Below, one piece after another: positions 25,733 through 33,601 of a stretch of DNA of 33,601 bases. The notes beneath the pieces were generated by a model. The model was given only the letters and a program-made list of their open reading frames with translations, was not told where the DNA came from and made no database searches. The position numbers were made by a program, and so were the translations under genes. Location of the stretch: the NCBI GenBank assembly GCA_007122885.1, contig SKSR01000216.1, positions 1-33,601 on the forward strand, given 5' to 3'. The first letter of the stretch is position 1, and every line of letters begins with the position of its first letter. This DNA is from Gemmatimonadota bacterium. GTDB lineage: Bacteria; Gemmatimonadota; Gemmatimonadetes; Longimicrobiales; Gaopeijiaceae.

Positions 25733-25753
25733 TCCCAACGGACGAGGAACGGA

Positions 25754-25951
25754 ATGAGTGGAAGCGAAAGTTCAACCGGCGACCCCCCACTGGGGGACGA
25801 TCCCCGGACCGAACCCCCTGAGGACGAAGCCGAGGGCGAGTCTACGGAGGAGCACCCGGCCCCCCTGTTGGGAAAGGTGGTGCTCACGGCCGCCCCCTTC
25901 GTGGCCCTTCTCCTTCTTTACCTTCTGGACCAGTGCGTGGCCGGCGGTTGA
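25754..25951 (+). CDS. Small acidic single-TM protein (65 aa)
   Basis: MSGSESSTGDPPLGDDPRTEPPEDEAEGESTEEHPAPLLGKVVLTAAPFVALLLLYLLDQCVAGG; GAGG-type SD upstream. Confidence 0.5.
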   Translation: MSGSESSTGDPPLGDDPRTEPPEDEAEGESTEEHPAPLLGKVVLTAAPFVALLLLYLLDQCVAGG

Positions 25952-25993
25952 CCCCGACCCGCTTCCGACCCGATGCACCCCGGCCGCTTCCAG

Positions 25994-27520
25994 TCAGTCG
26001 CCTCGGTCCGGTGCAGCGACCGTGTGGAGCCCGCCGTGCCGAACCAGCCGGGCCATGGCTTCCAGGTCAGGGGCAAGAACCCGGTCCTCCTCCACAGCCG
26101 GCACCCGCTCCCGGACCGCCGACCGCACCCGACGCAGCCGCCGCGCCGGCTCCAATGGGCGTCTGAACTCCAAGGCCTGCACGCCGGCCAGGAGCTCGAT
26201 CCCCAGAACGCGTTCCAGGCACTCCACCGCTCGGAAGACCTTTCGCCCGGCCCACAGCCCCATGGAAACGTGGTCTTCCTGCCCGGCGCTGGTGGGCACG
26301 GAATCCACACTGGCGGGGTGGGCCAGCGTGCGCATCTCGCTCAGCAAATCCACCACCGTCACCTGGGCGATCATGAGCCCGGACCGAAGTCCGGGTTCAG
26401 GTGAGAGGAACGCCGGCAGCCCGGACAGGTCCGGGTTCAGGAGTCGTTCCAACCTGCGCTCGCTAATGGAGGCCAGATCCGCCAGGGCCATGCAAAGAAA
26501 GTCCAGGGCCTGGGCCACCACCTGACCGTGGAAGTTCCCCGCGCTCACCACCGACCCGTCATCGGGGAAGACCAGGGGATTGTCCGTGGCCGAGTTCGCT
26601 TCGGTGACCAGAATCCTCCGGACGTAACCCAAGGCCTCCCGGGCGGCCCCATGGACCTGGGGCATACAGCGGAGCGAGTAGGCATCCTGGACTCGGGGGT
26701 CACCGTGCCGGTGGGACTCCCGGATTTCCGAATCCTCCATGAGAGCCCGGAGACGGCTGGCACTCGTCACCTGCCCCGGATGGGGCCGGGCTTCCTGAAC
26801 CTTCGCCCGAAAGGCCTGCGGGGTGCCCATGAGCCCCTCCAGGCTGGTGGCTCCGGCTACCTCGGCCACCTCCACCGCCCGTTCAGCCCGGAGGAGGGAG
26901 AGAATCCCCAGAGCCGTAGTGGCCTGGGTCCCATTGATGAGGGCGAGTCCCTCCTTGGCCCTCAACTCGAGCGGTGAAAGGCCCACCCCTTTCAGGGCGT
27001 GCTCGGCGGGCTCCACCCTTCCCTCCCTTTCCATCTCACCTTCACCCGTGAGGGCAAGGGCCACATGGGCCAATGGAGCCAGGTCTCCACTGGCGCCCAC
27101 GGAGCCCCAGCTGGGAACGACCGGGTGAAGCTTGTGATTGAGGAGGGCCAGGAGAGCATCCACCACCTCCGGACGGCAACCCGAGTTGCCGCGAGCCAGG
27201 GCGTTCGCTCGCAGGAGCATGATCGCCCGGACCACTTCGGTCGGCAGAGGGTCGCCCACCCCCGCCGAATGGCTCCGAATCAAGTTCGACTGGAGCTCAC
27301 GACGGGCTTCCGGGGGAACGACCACTTCGGCGAGACGACCGAACCCCGTGTTGACCCCGTAGACGGCCTCGCCGGACTCCAGGACCCTCTCGATGACCCG
27401 TCGGCCTTGCCGGAGGTTCTCCCGACCGGCATCCGCCAGCCGAACCTCCGGCGAGGCCTCCGGGGCCGCGACCAACTCCACCTCTTCCAGAGCCAGGGAG
27501 CGGCCCTCCAGCTCCAACAT
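25994..27520 (-). CDS. hutH: Histidine ammonia-lyase
   Basis: GVNTGFGRLAEVVVPPEARRELQSNLIRSHSAGVGDPL, GSVGASGDLAPLAHVAL (ASG MIO site), ALINGTQATTALG, NSATDNPLVFPDDG; SD GGAAGGAG. Confidence 0.96.
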   Translation of the reverse strand: MLELEGRSLALEEVELVAAPEASPEVRLADAGRENLRQGRRVIERVLESGEAVYGVNTGFGRLAEVVVPPEARRELQSNLIRSHSAGVGDPLPTEVVRAIMLLRANALARGNSGCRPEVVDALLALLNHKLHPVVPSWGSVGASGDLAPLAHVALALTGEGEMEREGRVEPAEHALKGVGLSPLELRAKEGLALINGTQATTALGILSLLRAERAVEVAEVAGATSLEGLMGTPQAFRAKVQEARPHPGQVTSASRLRALMEDSEIRESHRHGDPRVQDAYSLRCMPQVHGAAREALGYVRRILVTEANSATDNPLVFPDDGSVVSAGNFHGQVVAQALDFLCMALADLASISERRLERLLNPDLSGLPAFLSPEPGLRSGLMIAQVTVVDLLSEMRTLAHPASVDSVPTSAGQEDHVSMGLWAGRKVFRAVECLERVLGIELLAGVQALEFRRPLEPARRLRRVRSAVRERVPAVEEDRVLAPDLEAMARLVRHGGLHTVAAPDRGD

Positions 27521-27647
27521 CGCTCGCTCCTTCCCAGGACGAACTCGTCACACCCGACCCTCCGGGACGAAGGGCGGCGTCGGGATCAGGACAAGTACCG
27601 ACCGGAGCACGACCTGTCCAGAAGAGGGCGACCCGGGGTAGGGGCTC

Positions 27648-28511
27648 TCAGGACCCACCCCGCCACGCTAGATCGGTCAGGCTGATCCTGTATTCGCCGG
27701 CGGCGTCGTCCCACCGGATCGAATACGAGGCGGGATAGTAGCCCTCCGGGTCATACCGCTCCGCCACGGCGATGGGGAAGCTCAGATCGTGCTTTTCGGC
27801 CAGGAACGCCGTGGTCACCATGGGCTCGAGAAAGATCAGCCGCCCATCCCAGGAACCGTAGAGAAAAGTGTGAGTGAACGGCTCAGGAGCCTCGGCCCGC
27901 AACTCCGGTGAGGTCGGGTCCACCAGGTGGACGCCCATCATCGGCACGGCCCCCATCCCCGGGTCCACGAAGCCGGCCGGGACGAACTCGGCCTCCGGAA
28001 GGCGCGCCCCTTTTTCCAGGAACGTGGGATCGTCGGGTCGGATCGCCCTCCGCTCTTCCGCCGAGATCGTATAGAAGTGAACGTCGAAATGGGGCTTGTC
28101 GTAGATGCCCGGAGGCTCGTGGCCCGCGGGAATCCAATCCAAGGTGGCGTGCTGGAACGGGGTTCCATGGCCCTCGGGCATCTCGAGCGCATACTCGAAC
28201 ATACTGTGCCCGTTAGGCATCACCAGACCGCCCGGAGCTCCATCCTCCGGAAGTGAGGTAAGAAAAGCCTGGTCCACGGCCACTCCCACCTCCAGAGGCC
28301 GTTCGGATTCCACGATCACGTAGGTGCGGGCCGATCCGTCACCCAACCGGACGGCCGGCCCGTACACGATTTCCGGGTCCGTGAGCGGGGGGTCCAGACC
28401 TTCCACGGGGGCGGGCAGGGCGAGGATGGCTCCGAGGGCCAGAAGGACCACCCTCGAAGGCTTCCAGGGGACTGGGATAGAGGGGACCTGCGTGGACGAT
28501 GGGATCGTCAT
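27648..28511 (-). CDS. Secreted DUF5602 / TTHB210-like protein
   Basis: Signal peptide VVLLALGAILALPAPVEG; GDGSARTYVIVESERPLEVGVAVDQAFLTSLP...PHFDVHFYTISAEERRAI...FVDPGMGAVPMMGVHLVD...HTFLYGSWDGRLIFLEPMVTTAFL, matching my recollection of the TTHB210/DUF5602 family. Confidence 0.6.
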   Translation of the reverse strand: MTIPSSTQVPSIPVPWKPSRVVLLALGAILALPAPVEGLDPPLTDPEIVYGPAVRLGDGSARTYVIVESERPLEVGVAVDQAFLTSLPEDGAPGGLVMPNGHSMFEYALEMPEGHGTPFQHATLDWIPAGHEPPGIYDKPHFDVHFYTISAEERRAIRPDDPTFLEKGARLPEAEFVPAGFVDPGMGAVPMMGVHLVDPTSPELRAEAPEPFTHTFLYGSWDGRLIFLEPMVTTAFLAEKHDLSFPIAVAERYDPEGYYPASYSIRWDDAAGEYRISLTDLAWRGGS

Positions 28512-28542
28512 GGCACCGTACCTCTAAGACGGCAGGTGAACT

Positions 28543-28614
28543 CCTCCGAGCCGGATGATCCGGAGGATGGCCTTCCGGCCAGCCGCCCTGGCCGGGAGAC
28601 GCTAGGGGGTTATA
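28543..28614 (-). promoter_or_regulatory. Candidate promoter -10 (TATAAC) and two tandem 5'UTR hairpins upstream of the DUF5602 gene
   Basis: Minus-strand TATAAC at 28609-28614; stems CCGGCCAG/CTGGCCGG (28575-28582/28588-28595) and CCTCCG/CGGAGG (28543-28548/28561-28566). Confidence 0.35.
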
Positions 28615-28759
28615 CCCCTCCCGGGTTCCCTTCGTCGCCGGGCCCCGCTCGGGGCAGCCGAGAAGATTCGGACGCAAGCCGACACGCGACTCAATGCCCT
28701 CCTCGATGCGTTTCATACGCAGGAACCCGGAGGTTCGAAAACGTCAGGATGGGCCCCCG

Positions 28760-29350
28760 TCACGGCAGGTAAATCAGGACGGGCACCCATCCTGCGAGCT
28801 TTGCCCACTCCACGAGGTCGGCGACCACGAAGACCAGTGGGATTGCGAGGCCGTCTCGCAGCGCGGCCTGGAAGCGGATGCCGTCCACCAGCAAGGTGTC
28901 ACTCGGGCGGAGAAGCCCGGCCCTCGGAACGAACCGAGGCACCCGCCGTCGATACCTCTCGTACTCGATCCCGAAGAGGGCGTGCAGCGTCCGCTCTTCG
29001 GCCAGGACCGCAGGCCAGTGCGTCACGGCGAACAGGAGGGCGAGCAGCACGGCCAGGGTGAGGGACTCCCACGCCAATCCGGCGCCGACGAACCCCAGGA
29101 AGCTGAACAGGTAGAGGGGATTCCGAACCACCGAATATGGTCCTTCCACGACCAACGCCCGATTCTTCTTGCCGGCCAGGTACGCGCTCGCCCAGATCCG
29201 TCCGCCCATCGCGAGAACGAGAAGCACGAGCCCCGCGGAGGCCATCAGCCGATCCCAGCCCGAGTCCTCCGGGTGAAGATGGTGCGACACGAGACCCAGC
29301 GCGATCACGGGGACCAGGAGGAGCCGGGTGAAACGGAGTCGAGAAGCCAT
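28760..29350 (-). CDS. Membrane methyltransferase, ICMT/PEMT-like
   Basis: Multiple TM helices; ALVVEGPYSVVRNPLYLFSFLGFVGAGLAWESL and AEERTLHALFGIEYERYRRRVPRFVPR are typical of the family. Confidence 0.8.
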   Translation of the reverse strand: MASRLRFTRLLLVPVIALGLVSHHLHPEDSGWDRLMASAGLVLLVLAMGGRIWASAYLAGKKNRALVVEGPYSVVRNPLYLFSFLGFVGAGLAWESLTLAVLLALLFAVTHWPAVLAEERTLHALFGIEYERYRRRVPRFVPRAGLLRPSDTLLVDGIRFQAALRDGLAIPLVFVVADLVEWAKLAGWVPVLIYLP

Positions 29351-29419
29351 CGGTTCGTTCCTTCGGGGGATTCGCGCGGGGCCATCCCCATCCCTTCGCT
29401 CCCGCCCCTCCCCCCCGGA

Positions 29420-29864
29420 TCAGGTGGCGGATCGGACGACCAACCACTCCGCGTCCTCCCTGGATCCGGCGAGTACGGGAAGACCGTAGAGGGAACCCGG
29501 ACCGTCCTCCGAGATGACCATCAGGAACGATACCAGCGAACACCCCGTGATGACCAGGAGACCCACGGCTCCTCGAGAAGGCAGGGGGCTCGGTGTGACG
29601 GGCCGCGACATGCCCCAGATGCAGAAGAGGTCCAAGATATTGGACCCGACGATGTTGCCGATCGCGATGTCTCCCTCCCACGGGCGCGCGGCAGCGAGAG
29701 AGGTCGCGAGCCTCGGCAGCAACGTTCCCACAGCGACCACTGCGGGCCGCCCAGGGACTTGGCCCCCCGGTCCTAAGAGCGCCCCCCGTCGTCGCCCGGA
29801 CCGTGAGCTCCTCTCCCACCACCAGGACGGAGAGGCCGCCCAAGATCAAAAGGGCCGATAGCAT
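29420..29864 (-). pseudogene. Calcium/sodium antiporter (CaCA family) remnant, C-terminal half only and apparently frameshifted
   Basis: Frame 1: MLSALLILGGLSVLVVGEELTVRATTGGALRTGG; frame 2: VVAVGTLLPRLATSLAAARPWEGDIAIGNIVGSNILDLFCIWGMSRPVTPSPL, the conserved alpha-repeat. The two lie in different minus-strand frames and the N-terminal half is absent. Confidence 0.65.
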
Positions 29865-29882
29865 GGGTCGCCGGCCGAACCC

Positions 29883-31004
29883 TCACCCCTCGCCGCCAAC
29901 CGGGTCGCTTCGGGCGAATCGGCGCCCTTCCTCGGTGAGCTCCAAACGTCCTTGTCCATCCCCCCGAAGTAGACCGCGGAGCTCGCCCCACCGGGCCGCG
30001 CGGCGGACCAGGGCGGGATCCCACTGGAATTCCGCAGGCAGACGGGTCAGCCGCCCGGTCTCGGCCCCACTCCGCTCGCTCTCGCGGGCGAAAAGGTGGG
30101 CAACCAGGGTCGCCCCCGCCAGGGCCAGTCGTTGACGAGACCGACGCCGAACCTGGACCACGAGGCCGCGGTGGGGGGCGAAGAGGAAGGCGAGGAGAAA
30201 AACCAGGCCGGCCATTCCCGCCATCGATCCGGCGATGGAGCTGTCGATCCAGCGAGCCGTCCAGTAGCCGGTGAGCGCAGCAGCGATCGCCAGGAGCGCG
30301 CTCAACGCCAGAACCACCGGCAGGCGGTCGGAAAGGAGGTAGGCTGCCGCTGGGGGCGCGATCATGAGAGCTACCACCAGGATGGACCCCACCGCGTCGA
30401 AGGCTCCCACGGCGGTCACGGAGACCACGCTCATGAAGGCGTAGTGGAGTAGACCCGGAGAGAAGCCGAGGGCGGCGGCCAAGACCGGATCGAAGGTAGA
30501 GACCTTGAGCTCCTTGTAGAACGTGGCCAGGAAGGCGGCATTCAGAAGAAGGATCGCCCCCATCAGCCACAGGCTGCGGGGTCCGAGGTCGCGCCCCCCC
30601 AGCTCCAGGCGGTCGAAAGGTGCGAACCCGATCTCGCCTAGGAGGACGGCATCCAGATCCAAATGCACGCTGGCTGCGTAGCGGGAGATCAGAATCACCG
30701 CCACCGAGAAGAGGGCCGGAAAGACGATGGCGATCGCGGCGTCCTCCTTCATCCGGCCGGTCCGGTGTAGCGCTTCCACCAAGAAGACCGTAGCCACCCC
30801 GGTGGCCGCCGCCGCTACGACGAGAAGGGGGTGGTTGAGGTCGTGCACTACGAAGAAGGCCAGGACGATCCCGAGCAGGATGGAGTGGCTGATGGCATCG
30901 CTCATCAGCGCCATCCGCCGTAGCACGAGGAAGACCCCCGGAAGGGCGCAGGCCACCGCCACCAGAATGGCCAGGAGCTGGATCTCGATTTCGAACGGAC
31001 TCAC
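29883..31004 (-). CDS. Mn/Zn-type ABC transporter permease with C-terminal winged-helix-like extension
   Basis: VACALPGVFLVLRRMALMSDAISHSILLGIVLAFF, TFYKELKVSTFDPVLAAALGF, GSILVVALMIAPPAAAYLL; C-terminal segment RRAARWGELRGLLRGDGQGRLELTEEGRRFA. Confidence 0.9.
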   Translation of the reverse strand: MSPFEIEIQLLAILVAVACALPGVFLVLRRMALMSDAISHSILLGIVLAFFVVHDLNHPLLVVAAAATGVATVFLVEALHRTGRMKEDAAIAIVFPALFSVAVILISRYAASVHLDLDAVLLGEIGFAPFDRLELGGRDLGPRSLWLMGAILLLNAAFLATFYKELKVSTFDPVLAAALGFSPGLLHYAFMSVVSVTAVGAFDAVGSILVVALMIAPPAAAYLLSDRLPVVLALSALLAIAAALTGYWTARWIDSSIAGSMAGMAGLVFLLAFLFAPHRGLVVQVRRRSRQRLALAGATLVAHLFARESERSGAETGRLTRLPAEFQWDPALVRRAARWGELRGLLRGDGQGRLELTEEGRRFARSDPVGGEG

Positions 31005-31969
31005 CAGCCGGCTCCGGGTTCACGCTCTTCTCCAGCGCTCGGGGACCCGCCCAAGCGTCCCCGGTTCCGAGCATCTCGGAGCGAGGCCCAGGCGAGGCCC
31101 CGGCGAGGAGCCAGGAGCAGGGAAAACACGACGAGGCCACTCATGGTGAGGACGATCACCGGGCCGGTGGGGATGCCGGGGGCCAGGGTGCTGATCAGGG
31201 CTCCGGCCACTCCCGCCGCCCCACCCAGAGCACCCGCCAGGAGGACCATCACGCCCAACGATTCCGTCCACTGACGAGCGGCTGCGGCCGGCGCCACCAC
31301 CATGGCGGCCATGAGTACGACCCCCACGGTCTGGAGTCCGATCACTATGGCGACGACGAGGACCGTGGTCAGCACGACATCCATCCCTACCATGGGGATG
31401 CCCAGCGACGCGCCGAATCCCCGATCGAACGTCAGGAGCTTGAGCTCTTTCCAGAAGAACGCCACGGTCAACACGGCCAGGCCCCCCAGGACCAGGACGA
31501 CCCAGAGGTCTCGCTCGAGCAGGGTGGCCGCCTGGCCGAAGAGGAAGGTATCGAGGCCGGCCTGTCGAGCCCCGGGCATCCGTTGCACGTACCCGAGCAC
31601 CACCAGTCCGACCCCGAAGAACACGGAGAGCACGATGCCCAGGGCGGCATCTTCAGAGAGCCGGCTTTTCCCGACGATGGCCATCACCGCCAGTGTCCCC
31701 ATCCATCCCGTCAGCGCCGCCCCAAGTACGAGCACCAGGGTGGCCCGGCTCCCCGTGAGGAGAAACGCCAGTGCGATCCCGGGAAGCGCCGCGTGGGCGA
31801 TGGCATCGCCGAGCAGGCTCTGGCGACGGAGGACGGCGAACGTGCCCAGGGATCCGCTCACCGCCCCCAGTGCCCCGGAGCCCAGCGCGACCGTCCGGAG
31901 CGTGTAGTCGAACAGGAGCAGGTGGAACAGTTCCGGAAGTGCACCGGCCAGGGTCTCCAGGCCGGTCAT
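31001..31969 (-). CDS. Mn/Zn-type ABC transporter permease
   Basis: GSLGTFAVLRRQSLLGDAIAHAALPGIALAFLL, FFWKELKLLTFDRGFGASLG, TVGVVLMAAMVVAPAAAARQW; ATGA overlaps at both ends. Confidence 0.92.
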   Translation of the reverse strand: MTGLETLAGALPELFHLLLFDYTLRTVALGSGALGAVSGSLGTFAVLRRQSLLGDAIAHAALPGIALAFLLTGSRATLVLVLGAALTGWMGTLAVMAIVGKSRLSEDAALGIVLSVFFGVGLVVLGYVQRMPGARQAGLDTFLFGQAATLLERDLWVVLVLGGLAVLTVAFFWKELKLLTFDRGFGASLGIPMVGMDVVLTTVLVVAIVIGLQTVGVVLMAAMVVAPAAAARQWTESLGVMVLLAGALGGAAGVAGALISTLAPGIPTGPVIVLTMSGLVVFSLLLAPRRGLAWASLRDARNRGRLGGSPSAGEEREPGAGW

Positions 31970-32895
31970 CCCGCGGTCGAGCCTCCGTCGGGCCCGGAGC
32001 GCTCCGTGTCGGGCCCTCGATAGAGGTGCCCGCCGGTGCCCCGGCGGACCAGGGCGCCTGGAAACCCGTTCGGTGTCAGGAGGGGCACATCGCCCCCGTA
32101 GGCCAACCTCAGATTCTCCTCAGTGAAGACGTCCGCCACCGGACCGGACGCGATGCGGCGGACGTTTAGGACCAAGAGATGGTCGAAGTACTCAGGGACC
32201 GTCTGGAGCGCGTGATGGACGCAAACCACGGTTCCCCCATCCTCCTGGAGCTCACGGAGGACCCGGACGATGGCTCGCTCCGTCGTGGCGTCCACACCCT
32301 GGAAGGGCTCGTCCATGAGATAGATACTCGCGTCTTGGACGAGCGCCCGGGCCAGAAAGACCCGCTGTTGCTGGCCCCCGGAGAGCTGGCTAATCTGACG
32401 ATCGGCCACCGGAACCATTCCCACTTTCTCCAGCGCGTCGAGCGCCCGCCCCCGTTCCCGCCGACCGGGTCGGCGAAACCACCCCAGAGCCCCGTAGGTG
32501 CCCATCATGACCACGTCGAGCACGGACGTGGGAAAATCCCAGTCCACACTCTCCCGTTGAGGGACGTAGGCCACAGATCGGAATCGCTCGCGATAGGGGC
32601 GTCCCTGGACCAGAACCTGGCCGGCGACCGGCTCCACCAGACCGAGAACGGCCTTGATCAGCGTAGTCTTTCCGGCACCGTTGGGCCCCACGATGCCCAT
32701 AATCGAGCCTGGGGGGACCGTGACGTCCACGGCTCGGAGCACGGGCTCGTCCCGGTAGGCCACCGTGAGGTCCCGGACCTCGATGGCCGCGGGGGTGCGG
32801 GACGGAGTTCGAGGGCCTTCGGGGCCACCGGCGGAAGGGGCGCCGGCGCCTCCGGCTACGTCAGCAGCCACGCCCGAGGAGCGATCGAAACTCAT
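31966..32895 (-). CDS. Mn/Zn-type ABC transporter ATP-binding protein
   Basis: IVGPNGAGKTTLIKAVLGLVEP, AYVPQRESVDWDFPTSVLDVVMMGTYG, QLSGGQQQRVFLARALVQDASIYLMDEPFQGVDATTE; start at 32895 (ATGA overlap with upstream stop). Confidence 0.94.
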   Translation of the reverse strand: MSFDRSSGVAADVAGGAGAPSAGGPEGPRTPSRTPAAIEVRDLTVAYRDEPVLRAVDVTVPPGSIMGIVGPNGAGKTTLIKAVLGLVEPVAGQVLVQGRPYRERFRSVAYVPQRESVDWDFPTSVLDVVMMGTYGALGWFRRPGRRERGRALDALEKVGMVPVADRQISQLSGGQQQRVFLARALVQDASIYLMDEPFQGVDATTERAIVRVLRELQEDGGTVVCVHHALQTVPEYFDHLLVLNVRRIASGPVADVFTEENLRLAYGGDVPLLTPNGFPGALVRRGTGGHLYRGPDTERSGPDGGSTAG

Positions 32896-33601
32896 GGGGC
32901 ACCTTCCGCCACCGCTTCTGCGATACCGAGAGAGAGGCCGTCCACGATCGTGTTCACGTTGTGTCGGATCATACCGGGGTAGGTCCCTTCCGGGGTTCCA
33001 GCCGGGCCCATGGCGTCGGAGAAGAGCTCGCCCCCGATCTCCACGCGGTGTCCACGAGAACGCGCGGCCGCCTGCACAGCCTCCACGTTCCGCCGTGGGA
33101 TGGAGGTCTCGATGAAGATGCTCGGCAGCCGGTGTTCGACGATGAAATCCGCCAGGCGTCGGACGTCGCCGATCCCCGCCTCTGTGGCGGTGCTCAACCC
33201 CTGGAGTCCCCGAACCTCGAACCCGTAGGCCTCGCCGAAGTAGTTGAATGCGTCGTGGGCTGTCACGAGGATCCGCCGCTCCGGCGGGAGCTCCTCCACC
33301 CGACCCCAAACCCACGTCTCGAGATCCTCGAGTTCGCGCACGAACTCGGCCGCGGATCGCTCGTACTGCTCCCTCCCGTCCGGGTCCGCCTCGGCCAGGG
33401 CGTTCGCCACCTCCTGCACCGCCTCAATCCATAGACACACGTCCATCCAGACGTGCGGGTCGTACTGGCCTTCCCACTCGGGCGGGGTCAGGAGCCGGTC
33501 TTGGTCAATCCCTGCGGTGACGGCTCGCGTGCGCGTCCGCCCGTCCATCCGGTCGAGGACGTCCGACATCGCGGCCTCGAGGTGGAGGCCGTTGTAGAGG
33601 A
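32892..33601 (-). CDS. Metal ABC transporter substrate-binding protein (TroA/MntA/ZnuA family), partial (N-terminus beyond right edge)
   Basis: LYNGLHLEAAMSDVLDRM at the edge, YDPHVWMDVCLWIEAV, VTAHDAFNYFGEAYGFEVRGLQGLSTATEAG, IFIETSIPRRNVEAVQAAARSRGHRVEIGGELFSDAMG. Confidence 0.93.
   Translation of the reverse strand, partial: LYNGLHLEAAMSDVLDRMDGRTRTRAVTAGIDQDRLLTPPEWEGQYDPHVWMDVCLWIEAVQEVANALAEADPDGREQYERSAAEFVRELEDLETWVWGRVEELPPERRILVTAHDAFNYFGEAYGFEVRGLQGLSTATEAGIGDVRRLADFIVEHRLPSIFIETSIPRRNVEAVQAAARSRGHRVEIGGELFSDAMGPAGTPEGTYPGMIRHNVNTIVDGLSLGIAEAVAEGAP

Noticed and set aside
26388-26443. Direct repeat GTCCGGGTTCAGG (two copies) in hutH
   Set aside because: Lies in well-conserved HutH coding sequence; likely chance from codon usage.
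32896-33315. N-terminal extension of the metal ABC ATPase ORF to 33315
   Set aside because: Overlaps the substrate-binding protein coding frame; start at 32895 gives an ATGA junction like the rest of the operon.
1-33601. tRNA, rRNA, CRISPR arrays, transposases, phage genes
   Set aside because: Looked for and none recognised by eye; a tRNAscan/Infernal run would be needed to exclude small RNAs.

Overview
The window is a dense, GC-rich bacterial chromosomal segment. The organism is unknown; an outer-membrane-type barrel protein and lipoprotein signal suggest a Gram-negative, possibly Gemmatimonadota-like (inference only). No rRNA, tRNA, CRISPR array or intact mobile element was recognised. In order it carries: partial rpiA (-); DAHP synthase aroF (+) behind an apparent ribosome-mediated attenuator; argR and a zinc-ribbon thioredoxin (-); a threonine-dehydratase-like PLP enzyme and egtC (+) facing egtA/egtD/egtB (-), a near-complete ergothioneine locus; prfC (-); an outer-membrane barrel protein (+); a GGDEF-REC-HD-GYP triple-domain protein and an aminotransferase (+); an HD-GYP protein and a HEAT-repeat protein (-) that appear to share an N-terminal domain; an FtsX-type ABC permease and ATPase (-) divergent from a TesA-like lipoprotein esterase and an SRPBCC protein (+); a short, divergent Rho (-) with a structured leader; a small TM protein (+); hutH (-); a DUF5602/TTHB210-like protein (-); an ICMT/PEMT-like methyltransferase (-); a CaCA antiporter remnant (-); and a Mn/Zn-type ABC transporter operon (-) that runs off the right edge. 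The strongest novel signal is a 27-codon leader peptide (MFKLGASTYAPVYSYPLPHGRSGGSGV) followed by a 12-bp terminator with 8 T upstream of aroF, with a mutually exclusive antiterminator pairing. Second is the HD-GYP/HEAT pair with a common N-terminal 'Y-x3-HP' domain.
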